Below, piece by piece: positions 33,985 to 42,103 of a stretch of 64,000 nucleotides of DNA. Position 1 is the stretch's first letter, and the number at the start of each line of letters is the position of its first letter. A model generated the notes under the pieces. The model was not told the origin of the DNA and searched no databases. It saw only the letters and a program-made list of their open reading frames with translations. This DNA is from Clostridiales bacterium (GTDB lineage: Bacteria; Bacillota_A; Clostridia; Oscillospirales; Oscillospiraceae). The stretch covers positions 1-64,000 of the forward strand of contig DXTB01000001.1 in the NCBI GenBank assembly GCA_019410105.1, written 5' to 3'. The position numbers and the translations under genes are program-made.

Positions 33985-34431
33985 ATGGAAGAATCTCTAG
34001 AACATATCCGGGAGAGCGCGGAGACACGAATGAGGAAGAATGCCTTCATGCTCCATAACTATATTGAGCTGGAACGCGTGGAAAAAGACCGGGCGGTCTT
34101 CAAGCTGGACATCCGCCCGGAGAGCTGCAACCCCTATGGGCTGATTCATGGCGGCGCCATCTACACCCTGGCGGACAACGCCACCGGCGCGGCGGCCCAC
34201 AGCGACGGGCGGTATTACGTCACACAGACCAGCGCGCTCCACTTCCTGCGCAACCAGGCCACAGGGACGGTGCGGGCCTCTGCTTGGGTCCGGCACCGTG
34301 GAAAGTCCACGGTGCTCACCGCTGTGGACATCACCGGAGACGGCGGCAGGCTGCTGGCCACGGGGGAGTTCACCTTCTTCTGCGTAGACAAGGCGCTGAT
34401 GGACCAAAAGGCGGCCGCTGAGCAGAAATAA
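33985..34431 (+). CDS. PaaI-type hotdog-fold thioesterase
   Basis: 148-residue acyl-CoA thioesterase of the PaaI/DUF4442-like hotdog group. The family core NPYGLIHGGAIYTLADNATG (catalytic loop HGG with an acidic Asp on the following helix) is present, as is the closing strand VLTAVDITGDGGRLLATGEFTFF. ATG at 33985 with AAAGGAAG upstream. The natural substrate cannot be told. It stands in its own transcription unit between a promoter and a terminator. Confidence 0.85.
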   Translation: MEESLEHIRESAETRMRKNAFMLHNYIELERVEKDRAVFKLDIRPESCNPYGLIHGGAIYTLADNATGAAAHSDGRYYVTQTSALHFLRNQATGTVRASAWVRHRGKSTVLTAVDITGDGGRLLATGEFTFFCVDKALMDQKAAAEQK

Positions 34432-34440
34432 GAGAGATGC

Positions 34441-34469
34441 GGGAGAGGGCGAACCCCTCTCCCCTTTTT
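34441..34469 (+). terminator. Terminator after the thioesterase gene
   Basis: GGGAGAGGG/CCCCTCTCCC hairpin followed by TTTTT. Confidence 0.8.
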
Positions 34470-34544
34470 CCCAAACACTGTGGAAAACCGGGCTGTCATA
34501 TCTCCGCCCGCCGCCGCATAAGGTTGTCCCAGAGGTGAGGCGAT

Positions 34545-35711
34545 ATGAAGAGGCCGGTTTTTCCAGGCCCGTTCAGAAGAGGGCTCCGGCGGCTGGGCGC
34601 AGCCGGGCTGGCGGCCGGGACCCTTTGGGCGGTTGTGGTCACCGCCGGAAGCGACAGCGCGTCTGCGGCCTGGGCGGCCCTGCGGGCGGCGTCTCCGCTG
34701 GCGGCGCTGAAATGGGAGCTGGGGGACCTGTGGGCGGACGATGACCTCTCCCCCGCCGCGGTGATGACGTTGGGAGAGTCTCCCCTGCTGTTGTCCGCCC
34801 GGGCGGCTGTGGCGGAGCTGTGGTCCACCGAGCGGACGGAGGAATCCGGTGCGGACGGCCGGGAGGAGACTGTCACGGAGCCGGTGGAGGAGACGCCGCT
34901 GGAGACCACGGGAGAGACGGACAACGGCGTTCCGGCCAGAACACTGGTGCCTACGGACCCCAGCGGCTATACGGTCTGCGGCCGGTCCTACATCTCCAAC
35001 AGCACGGACCACGCCCTCACCGTCACGGAGCTGTCGGAGCCCTTTGACGCCCGGCTCGCCGATGGGGAGCCTCAGATTCTGATCCTCCACACCCACGGCA
35101 GCGAGGCCTACACCCCACCCCCGGGCACGGACATCGTCTGGTCCGGCAACTACCGCACTACGGACTCCCGCTACAACGTGGTGGGGGTGGGAGACGAGAT
35201 GGCGGAGGTGTTCACCGCCGCCGGGATCTCCGTCCTCCATGACCGGACACTGTACGACTACTCGTCGTACAACGACGCCTATAACAACGCCCTGGCGGCC
35301 ATTGAGACCTATCTGGCGGAATACCCCTCCATCCGCTTCATCCTGGATGTCCACCGGGACGCCATCGGCGACGCGGAGGGCAATCAGTACAAGGTGGTCT
35401 CGGAGATCGACGGGGTGGGCACCTCCGCCCAGATGACTCTGGTGATGGGCAGCGACGGCAGCGGCCTGGCTCATGAGCACTGGATGGAGAATCTGAAACT
35501 GGCGGTGGCCCTTCAGGACAATATCTTGCAAAGTTATCCCACCCTGATGCGGCCGATCCTGCTGCGGAATTCCCGCTATAACCAGCACGCCACCACCGGC
35601 TCCTTGCTGGTAGAGGTAGGGGCCGCCGGCAACTCTCCGGAGGAGGCCGCCCTGGCGGGCCGCCTGTTCGCCCAGCAGATGGCGGACTATCTCATTGATC
35701 TGGGCAAGTGA
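34545..35711 (+). CDS. spoIIP: Stage II sporulation protein P
   Basis: Peptidoglycan amidase/endopeptidase needed for septal wall degradation during engulfment, acting with SpoIID and SpoIIM in the mother cell membrane. The 388-residue protein has an N-terminal signal anchor (about 14-33), a low-complexity Thr/Glu linker (about 95-130) and the SpoIIP domain: ILILHTHGSEAYTP (zinc His), RYNVVGVGDEM, FILDVHRDAIG and LLVEVGAAGNSPEEA (catalytic Glu). GAGGTGAGG precedes the ATG. With gpr in the same window it supports sporulation capacity. Confidence 0.93.
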   Translation: MKRPVFPGPFRRGLRRLGAAGLAAGTLWAVVVTAGSDSASAAWAALRAASPLAALKWELGDLWADDDLSPAAVMTLGESPLLLSARAAVAELWSTERTEESGADGREETVTEPVEETPLETTGETDNGVPARTLVPTDPSGYTVCGRSYISNSTDHALTVTELSEPFDARLADGEPQILILHTHGSEAYTPPPGTDIVWSGNYRTTDSRYNVVGVGDEMAEVFTAAGISVLHDRTLYDYSSYNDAYNNALAAIETYLAEYPSIRFILDVHRDAIGDAEGNQYKVVSEIDGVGTSAQMTLVMGSDGSGLAHEHWMENLKLAVALQDNILQSYPTLMRPILLRNSRYNQHATTGSLLVEVGAAGNSPEEAALAGRLFAQQMADYLIDLGK

Positions 35712-35760
35712 CAGAGGCGGTCCTGCGGAGAGCAGGCCATCCGGCCCCGGTCCGACGGCA

Positions 35761-35794
35761 AAAGCCCCGTCCGAACGGACGGGGCTTTTTGCTT
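35761..35794 (+). terminator. Terminator after spoIIP (bidirectional)
   Basis: Perfect 30-bp palindrome with AAAAGCCCCGTCCG/CGGACGGGGCTTTT arms and T-rich flanks; also serves the convergent histidine kinase gene. Confidence 0.85.
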
Positions 35795-35801
35795 TGAAGG
35801 C

Positions 35802-38141
35802 TCAGGGCTCCTCCGCCAGGGGGAAGGACACCACAGCGGTGAACAAGTCCGCCAGCGTCTCCACGTGGAAATCTCCGCCGCAGGCCTCGGTAAAGGAGCT
35901 GGCGATGGAAAGGCCCAAGCCGCTGCCGCCATCGGTACGGCTGGCGTCGCCCCGGACGAACCGGGCCGTCAGGTCCACGCCTGTGGGCAGCTCCTCCCGG
36001 GAGGTGTTGCGCAGGCTGGCCTCCGCCCTGCCCACCTCGGTCTTTAAGGAGAGGTAGACCCGGCTTCCCGCCAGGGCATATTTCAGGGCGTTGTCGATGA
36101 GGTTCTGAAACACCCGGTACAGCCGCCGGCCGTCAGCCGTGATCATCACCGGTATCTCCGGCAGCTCCATCCGGAAGGTCAGCCCGCTTTGGGAGATGGG
36201 CCCCTCCAGGTCTGCCAGGGTCTGCCGCAGGAGCTTGGCAAAATCCAGCCGCTCCAAGTGGACCGGCAGCTGGCCGGAGGCGGCCTTGCTGACCTCGAAC
36301 ACATCCTGGACCATCACTGCCAGCCGTCGGGCCTTCTCGTCGATGATCCGGGCGTAGTCCGCTGCGGCCCCCTCCAGGGGCTCCTGCCGCAGCAGTTCCG
36401 CATAGGAGAGCACAGAGGTCAGGGGCGTTTTCAGGTCGTGGGACACGTTGGAGATCAGCTCTACCTTCATCCGTTCGCTGCGGGTCTGCTCTGCCAGGGC
36501 CCGGTGTAGGCCCGCCTGGATGTCGTTCAGCTGCTCCGCGGTCTGATGCAGGTCTGCGTCCGCCGGCAGGTCCAGGGGCGTTTCCAGATCCCCGTCCCGG
36601 ATGGCCGTCACTTGGTCCGCCAGCAGGCCGATATCCCGGGCCAGGGTCCAGTCCCGCCGGATCCAGAAGATTTCCAGGACCCCTATCAGCGCAAAGGCGG
36701 GAACAAAAACGCAGATCACAGTCAGAGAAGAGTTCCAAAGCATTTCATACACAGGGACACAGCAGAGAACAGCTGTAAGCATGATGGCCCATAGTGCAAG
36801 GTTCCGCACCAGAGACCGCCGCCGGAGCCGCTTCTGCACCGGCAGCTTCAAGTCTCTTGCCAAGAATGCGTTTTTCAGCCCCCTCAACAGACTCCGCCGC
36901 TGCTCCCTTTCCGTGTTTTTCCGGGTGATGTGCCGCAGCCACAGCGCCCACACCAGCGCCAGCAGCGCCGGGGCATTGGCGGGCAGCAGCGCCGCCAGCC
37001 GCAGGGCGTCCGTCACGGTCGGACCCACCCAGCCGTAATACCAGAATTCAAAGGGAGAGTAGCCGCCGAATCCTGTGGAGAACACCATGGAGAGGACTGC
37101 CAGGGCAGCCGCCAGCCACCAGATCTCCCCGGGCACGCGGCGAGTGAGAGCGGCCAGCTTTTTCTCCGCCCTCCGCCGTTCCGCCCGCAGGAAGTGGGCG
37201 GCGATCAGGCATACGGCTCCAGCTGCGCACAGCACCGCCCGCAGCAGGTAGAATCCCTGCATCTCCCGAATGTGCTGATATAAGCCGTAAAAATCATCGT
37301 AGAAGCGGGTTTGTCCGCCGCTGTTCAGCTGGAGATAAGGCACCGGCTCCTGCCGGAGGGCCATGTAGACGGTCACATCCGCCGCGTCCTCCCCGGCCGT
37401 GAAATTCTCATAGCCGGGGACGTCCCACAGGGAATCCTCTGTATAAAATCCATCGCCGTAAACGTCCACTGGCTCTCCATCCTTCCGCAGCAGGATCCTG
37501 CCATGGCGGAAGACCAACAGGAAGTTGTACCCCTCCGGCAAATTTTGACTGCTGCTGATCTCCGCACCTGCCGGAACATTGCTGTAGAGCAGCTCCCTTT
37601 CCGGGCCAAGGACCTGATAGAGCAGATTTTTGTCTGCCGCATAGTGTTTGTCCGGTGCGGCGGTTGCAGTATTCTCCTCAACCCACGCGGTTTCCGAGGA
37701 GGTATCTGTGACGCCCCACTCATAAAAGGATTCGCCCTCCCGGGATACGATATAAGTATCCCCGGAAGCAGTATCCCACCACTCCAGGTCGCTGCCGGTG
37801 GCCATAGCCAGAAAGGCCCGCAGCCGTTGGGCCACCTCCTGCCGGAAGGCTGGGGTCTCCTGCCAGTCTGTACTCCACCATCCGCTGCCGAAGGAGCCGC
37901 TGTCGACCCCGCTGGCCAGGCGGCCCGCCATCTGTCCCAGGCTCCCCAGCACCAGGCTCACGCCCAGTACCAGGGCCGCCAGTCCGGCCGCCGCCCGCAG
38001 CCTGCCGCAGGTCTTTCCGGAGACGCGGACCTTCGCCACGCCCGGGGCGTCCTCCACCCCCTTCAGAGCCTCCCGGACCTCCCCGGCCACAAGTTGTTCC
38101 AGACCTTCGTCAGGTCCCGTGCTGTTCCATTTTGTATCCAA
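35802..38141 (-). CDS. Sensor histidine kinase, large multi-pass type
   Basis: 779-residue kinase partner of the response regulator encoded just upstream. Layout: a TM helix near 48-70, an extracytoplasmic sensor region (about 75-300), a cluster of TM helices (about 300-480, two hydrophobic pairs), a HAMP-like segment, HisKA with phospho-acceptor His in SNVSHDLKTPLTSVLSYAELL, and HATPase with NLIDNALKYA and GSGLGLSIASSFTEACGG. The frame begins with TTG at 38141, overlapping the regulator by 32 bp; a GTG at 38090 just past the regulator stop is the alternative start. Signal unknown. Confidence 0.85.
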   Translation of the reverse strand: MDTKWNSTGPDEGLEQLVAGEVREALKGVEDAPGVAKVRVSGKTCGRLRAAAGLAALVLGVSLVLGSLGQMAGRLASGVDSGSFGSGWWSTDWQETPAFRQEVAQRLRAFLAMATGSDLEWWDTASGDTYIVSREGESFYEWGVTDTSSETAWVEENTATAAPDKHYAADKNLLYQVLGPERELLYSNVPAGAEISSSQNLPEGYNFLLVFRHGRILLRKDGEPVDVYGDGFYTEDSLWDVPGYENFTAGEDAADVTVYMALRQEPVPYLQLNSGGQTRFYDDFYGLYQHIREMQGFYLLRAVLCAAGAVCLIAAHFLRAERRRAEKKLAALTRRVPGEIWWLAAALAVLSMVFSTGFGGYSPFEFWYYGWVGPTVTDALRLAALLPANAPALLALVWALWLRHITRKNTEREQRRSLLRGLKNAFLARDLKLPVQKRLRRRSLVRNLALWAIMLTAVLCCVPVYEMLWNSSLTVICVFVPAFALIGVLEIFWIRRDWTLARDIGLLADQVTAIRDGDLETPLDLPADADLHQTAEQLNDIQAGLHRALAEQTRSERMKVELISNVSHDLKTPLTSVLSYAELLRQEPLEGAAADYARIIDEKARRLAVMVQDVFEVSKAASGQLPVHLERLDFAKLLRQTLADLEGPISQSGLTFRMELPEIPVMITADGRRLYRVFQNLIDNALKYALAGSRVYLSLKTEVGRAEASLRNTSREELPTGVDLTARFVRGDASRTDGGSGLGLSIASSFTEACGGDFHVETLADLFTAVVSFPLAEEP

Positions 38142-38817
38142 TGCCCCACACCACCTTGATGTAATCTGGCTCCTTGGGATTGAGCTCGATCTTTTCCCGA
38201 ATGCGCCGGATGTGGACCATCACCGTGTTTTCGCAGGCGTAGGCCGCCTCCCCGTCCCACACCCGGCGGTAGATCTCCTCCGCCGGGAAGATGCGGCCGG
38301 GGTTACGCATCAGCAGGTCCACGATCTTTGTCTCCGTGGCGGTGAGCTTCACCGCTTCCCCATCCGCCCGCAGTTCCCGGCGGTCCGGGTCGTAGGTGAG
38401 GCGCCCGTTGACGATGAGGCCCTGCCGCTCCTCCGCGTGGACGTCCCCCAGCAGGGTGTACCGCCGCAGCTGGCTCCGGACTCTGGCCGCCAGCTCCTGG
38501 GGGTTGAAGGGCTTGGTCACATAGTCGTCCGCCCCCATGGAGAGGCCCAGGATCTTGTCCGTGTCCTCACTTTTGGCGGAGAGGACGATCACCGGCAGGT
38601 TCCGCTTTTCCCGGATCCGCAGCAGAGCGGACAGCCCGTCCAGCTTGGGCATCATCACGTCGATGAGGATCAGCCGCACCGCCGGGTCCAGGGCCAGATC
38701 CAGAGCCTCCATGCCGTCATAGGCCCGCAGGACCCGGTAGCCCTCCCGCTCCAGGGTGATGGCGATGGCCCCCACGATCTCCGGATCGTCGTCCACCACC
38801 AGAATGCACGCGTTCAT
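38110..38817 (-). CDS. OmpR-family response regulator
   Basis: 235 residues from the ATG ending at 38817 (AAGGAGG upstream). The receiver domain has acidic VVDDDPE, phospho-acceptor Asp in ILIDVMMPKLDG, Thr/Ser switch VIVLSAKSE and KPFNPQEL; the winged-helix domain has LTATETKIVDLLM and ENTVMVHIRRIREKIE. It is the first gene of the pair with the large kinase. The promoter carries three GTAAGAA repeats that look like its own binding sites. Confidence 0.93.
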   Translation of the reverse strand: MNACILVVDDDPEIVGAIAITLEREGYRVLRAYDGMEALDLALDPAVRLILIDVMMPKLDGLSALLRIREKRNLPVIVLSAKSEDTDKILGLSMGADDYVTKPFNPQELAARVRSQLRRYTLLGDVHAEERQGLIVNGRLTYDPDRRELRADGEAVKLTATETKIVDLLMRNPGRIFPAEEIYRRVWDGEAAYACENTVMVHIRRIREKIELNPKEPDYIKVVWGIGYKMEQHGT

Positions 38818-38837
38818 CTCGATCCCTCCTTGAGCTG

Positions 38838-38897
38838 ATTGTAGCATACCGGGGAATTCTTACAAACACCCGGAGAAATTTCTTACAGATTTCTTAC
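38838..38897 (-). promoter_or_regulatory. Probable autoregulated promoter with three GTAAGAA boxes
   Basis: On the minus strand GTAAGAA occurs at 38897-38891, 38886-38880 and 38863-38857: start-to-start distances of 11 and 23 bp, about one and two helical turns. TACAAT follows at 38843-38838, 13 bp after the last box, and there is no recognisable -35. This is the layout of class II activation by OmpR/PhoB-type regulators. The assignment to the downstream regulator is inferred. Confidence 0.6.
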
Positions 38898-38907
38898 GGT
38901 TTCAAGC

Positions 38908-38948
38908 GGCACAAAAAAAGGGCCCTCCCGGGAAGGAAAGCCCTTCTT
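38908..38948 (-). terminator. Terminator after the second histidine kinase gene
   Basis: Minus strand AAGGGC...GCCC hairpin with seven T, about 10 bp past the kinase stop. Confidence 0.7.
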
Positions 38949-38957
38949 TTCAATGGC

Positions 38958-40184
38958 TCACTTTTTCAGCGGCATGGAGAAGAGGAACCGGGTGGAGGCC
39001 TGGTCGCTCTCGGCCTTCAGAGTTCCCTTGTGCTCCGTCGCAATGGAGGCGGCGATGGGCAGCCCCAGGCCGAAGCCAGACTGCTCCCCCCGGGAGGCGT
39101 CCGCCCGGTAGAATCGCTCGAACAGGCGGCCCAGTTGGTCCGGCGGGATGGGATCGCCGGGGTTGGATACCAGCAGACGGGCCTGCCGGTCTGTGCGCCG
39201 CAGGGTCAGGCTGATGGTACCCCCCGCCTGCCCATACTTGATGGCGTTGTCCAGCAGGACGCCGATCAGCTGGCGCAGTTTGTCGGCGTCACCGGTGACG
39301 GTCACGTCGGGGGTGATGTCGCTCTCCAGGGGCTTTCCCGCCTCAAAGGCCACCGGCTCAAAGGCCAGTACGCAGTCCGTGGCCAGGTCGGAGAGCGAGA
39401 CCTCCCCCATCACCGCCGTGGGAACCGCATTGTCCGCCCGGGCCAGGGTCAGCATCTCCTCCACCAGGGACTTCATCTGTCCGGCCTCGGAGCGGATGTT
39501 GTCCGCCCACCGGGCCGGGCGGTCCTCCAGCGGCGCCGCCTCCAGCAGTTCCGCATTGGAGAGGATCACGGTCAGCGGCGTCTTCAGCTCGTGGGAGGCG
39601 TCGGAGAGGAACTGCCGCTGCTGCTGCCAGGCCTTTGCCACCGGGCGGGTGGCCCACCGGGCCAGCAGGATGGAGACGCCCAGAAGCAGCAGCAGCGCCG
39701 CCAGACCGATTTGCAGATAGGAGCCCATGATCTCCTGCAATGTGGCCTGCTCCATGGACATGTCCACAAAGGCGATGCGCTCGTATAGTCCATAGTCCCG
39801 GCGCAGATACCGCAGGCCGTAGCTGTGGATAGTGCCCTCCGGCCGGTTCTGCTGGAGACAGTCGGTAAGAATGGTCTGCAGCTCCTGTGTGTCCTGCAGA
39901 TTGGAATAGGTCCCGCCTGTGACAAAGGCCTCGTAGATTCCGCTGCGGTCCCAGAGATTCACCGTGAAATAGGGCAGCAGAACGTCTTCCCCGCCCCGGT
40001 TGAGCCCCAGATCCGGCCGGCCGCTGGGAGTGTCGTCCTCCATGACCCGCTGGAGCACCTGATGGCTGATGACCTCGATGTTCTGCTTGGCGGAGAAAAA
40101 CACAGCCGTGAATACCACGCCCAGTACCGCGGTCACCAGAATCATGCACATGGCCACGAATTTGATCTGCAATTTTCGGATCAT
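38958..40184 (-). CDS. Sensor histidine kinase, classical two-TM type
   Basis: 408 residues. TM1 about 9-30 (CMILVTAVLGVVFTAVFF), an extracytoplasmic domain to about 155, TM2 about 157-175 (LAALLLLLGVSILLA), then HisKA with SDASHELKTPLTVILSNAELLE, HATPase with VLLDNAIKYG, LLVSNPG and GFGLGLPIAASIATEHKG. GGAGG lies upstream of the ATG. It follows its response regulator by 67 bp. This system is separate from the first by a terminator. Confidence 0.92.
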   Translation of the reverse strand: MIRKLQIKFVAMCMILVTAVLGVVFTAVFFSAKQNIEVISHQVLQRVMEDDTPSGRPDLGLNRGGEDVLLPYFTVNLWDRSGIYEAFVTGGTYSNLQDTQELQTILTDCLQQNRPEGTIHSYGLRYLRRDYGLYERIAFVDMSMEQATLQEIMGSYLQIGLAALLLLLGVSILLARWATRPVAKAWQQQRQFLSDASHELKTPLTVILSNAELLEAAPLEDRPARWADNIRSEAGQMKSLVEEMLTLARADNAVPTAVMGEVSLSDLATDCVLAFEPVAFEAGKPLESDITPDVTVTGDADKLRQLIGVLLDNAIKYGQAGGTISLTLRRTDRQARLLVSNPGDPIPPDQLGRLFERFYRADASRGEQSGFGLGLPIAASIATEHKGTLKAESDQASTRFLFSMPLKK

Positions 40185-40251
40185 GGGAGGATCGCCTCCT
40201 TCCTGTCGAAAACTCTGTGGAAAAGTGGAAAAATGTGGACTTTGTGGAAAA

Positions 40252-40935
40252 CTACGCCTCCTCAGGCGCTTCCAGGCAGTAGCCCACCATGCGGATCGTG
40301 CGGATCTTCACCTGGGAGTGGAGATGGTCCAGCTTCTTCCGCAGGAAGGAGATGTAGACCTCCACATTGTTGTCCTCTGCGTCGGACTCATAGCCCCAGA
40401 CCTTCAGCAGCAGCTTCTCCTTGGTGATGACCAGCTTCTGGTTCAGCATCAGCATCTCCATCATGTCGAACTCCTTCCGGCTGAGCCGCACGGAGCGCTC
40501 GCCGCAGGAGAGGGTGAAGGAGGTCTTCTCCAGCCGCAGGTCTCCGTATTTCAGGGCATCAGTCTGCCGCAGCTCCGGCTGGCGGCGGGTCAGGGCCCGG
40601 ATGCAGGCCAGCAGCTCCTTGGGCTCAAAGGGCTTGGTGAGATAGTAGTCCGCACCGGAGTCCAGCCCGTTCACCCGGTCCGTCAGCTCGGACCGGGCCG
40701 TGAGCATCAGCACCGGCGTGGTGCTGCCCTCCGCCCGCAGGCGGCGCAGCACGGTGAAGCCGTCCAGCTTGGGCAGCATCACGTCCAGCAGGATCACGTC
40801 ATAAATGGAGGTCAGGGCGTTGTCCAGCCCCGCCTCGCCGTCGTGGCAGACGTCCACCGTATAGCCGTTCAGCTCCAACAGGTCCTGGAGGGTGGCGGCC
40901 AGGCGGACCTCATCCTCTACCACCAGTACGCGCAT
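40252..40935 (-). CDS. OmpR-family response regulator
   Basis: 227 residues from the ATG ending at 40935 (GGAGGTGATTTC upstream). Receiver: VVEDEVRLA, Asp in VILLDVMLPKLDG, VLMLTARSE, KPFEPKEL. The winged helix has LSRKEFDMMEMLMLN, WGYESDAEDNNVEVYISFLRKK. Paired with the kinase that follows. The adjacent upstream operon encodes a Gld-like ABC system, a possible target. Confidence 0.93.
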   Translation of the reverse strand: MRVLVVEDEVRLAATLQDLLELNGYTVDVCHDGEAGLDNALTSIYDVILLDVMLPKLDGFTVLRRLRAEGSTTPVLMLTARSELTDRVNGLDSGADYYLTKPFEPKELLACIRALTRRQPELRQTDALKYGDLRLEKTSFTLSCGERSVRLSRKEFDMMEMLMLNQKLVITKEKLLLKVWGYESDAEDNNVEVYISFLRKKLDHLHSQVKIRTIRMVGYCLEAPEEA

Positions 40936-40987
40936 GAAATCACCTCCGTTTGCAGGATCGCGCGCCGTTTCTGCCGGCAGCGCCACA

Positions 40988-41015
40988 CAGGGGGGAGCCC
41001 GGGGGCTCCCCCCTG
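40988..41015 (-). terminator. GC-rich hairpin ending the ABC operon
   Basis: AGGGGGGAGCC/GGCTCCCCCCT stem with a short loop, about 35 bp past the last ABC-operon stop. No T run, so termination may be partial and allow read-through into the two-component genes. Confidence 0.55.
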
Positions 41016-41048
41016 GTCAGATGAGACGGATGGGAAACGAGATCGAGT

Positions 41049-42086
41049 TTATTCGCCCGTGGCGTCCGCCGCAGTCAGGCCATTCTCCGCCACAGAGAGA
41101 ATGGTGTCCACCGAAGCGGTGTCCATCTGGTAGATGGTGGAATCCCCCTCCATGCGGACGTAGTAGCCGGTCTGGTCCAGGTTCTCGCTGCCGAAGGTCA
41201 GGGTCAGCGTCCCCTCGGTACCGGTGTCGTTCAGGTAGAGAATGGTAACCGTGGCCTGGGGTGCGTCAAAGCCGCACAGGGCAGCGGCCTCGTCTGTGGG
41301 CTTGTAGTCCACGCATTTGGTGAAGGTCAGCGCCCCCAGCTCCGCCAGCAGAGAGGCGGTGTCCGCGTTGCCGGTGACGTCCTCGCCGCTGGCAGCCCAG
41401 GTGACGGTGACCGTCTCCTCCCCGGTCTCCTCGTCGGTGGAGGTCTCCTTGTCGATGGGCCGCAACAGGGTGCTGGCGGCGCCCTCAACGGTGACGGACT
41501 GGAGGTTTTCCTCCGTCAGCTGGGGCAGCTCCGGCAGGTCGCACATATCATAGATGGTCTTGGACATCTCGGTGTACAGGGAGTTGGAGATGATATACAC
41601 CGGACTCTCCTGTTCGTTCATCAGCATATAGTAGCTGTTGCCGTCCGTAGTGGTGTTGCCCAGGGAGATGGTCAGCGTCCCGCCGTCCGGCTTGGCTGCG
41701 GTCAGGGTGGCGAAGGGCTGGTCCAGGCCATAGGCCTCCAGCGTATCGCCCTCTGTAATGGTCTGCTGGGGTTTGAGGTTGGTGAGAAGGGTCAGGATCG
41801 ACTGGATGGTGGAGTCGTCCAGGGGAAACTCCGGGTCGTCGGACCAGACCCACTTGCCCGCCTCGTCCAGATGGAAGGACAGCGTGGCGCTGCCGTTGTC
41901 ATAGGTGAGGGACGAATAGGCGGCCTCCGTCTCCGTGATGACGCTGGCGGCGTCCTGGGCGGCGGCCTCCTCAGCTTCCCGCTGGGCGCTGGACCGCTTG
42001 ACGGCGGAGACCACCGCCAGCAGGATGCCCAGGCCCACCAGGATCCCCAGCAGGAGAACCAGCGTCTTCTTCTGTGTTCGATTCAT
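41049..42086 (-). CDS. DUF4340-type protein of the Gld-like ABC operon
   Basis: 345 residues from the ATG ending at 42086 (GAAGGAG upstream). A basic N-terminus and one TM (about 8-28) precede a long extracytoplasmic region of repeated beta-rich units, with GLDQPFATLTA and CGFDAPQATVTI as the DUF4340-like repeats and TLTLTFGSENLDQTGYYVRMEGDSTIY at the end. Such proteins regularly follow GldG-like genes. Last gene of the operon. Function unknown; probably an accessory subunit of the transporter on the outer face. Confidence 0.75.
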   Translation of the reverse strand: MNRTQKKTLVLLLGILVGLGILLAVVSAVKRSSAQREAEEAAAQDAASVITETEAAYSSLTYDNGSATLSFHLDEAGKWVWSDDPEFPLDDSTIQSILTLLTNLKPQQTITEGDTLEAYGLDQPFATLTAAKPDGGTLTISLGNTTTDGNSYYMLMNEQESPVYIISNSLYTEMSKTIYDMCDLPELPQLTEENLQSVTVEGAASTLLRPIDKETSTDEETGEETVTVTWAASGEDVTGNADTASLLAELGALTFTKCVDYKPTDEAAALCGFDAPQATVTILYLNDTGTEGTLTLTFGSENLDQTGYYVRMEGDSTIYQMDTASVDTILSVAENGLTAADATGE

Positions 42087-42103
42087 GCTTGTATGCTCCT
42101 TCG

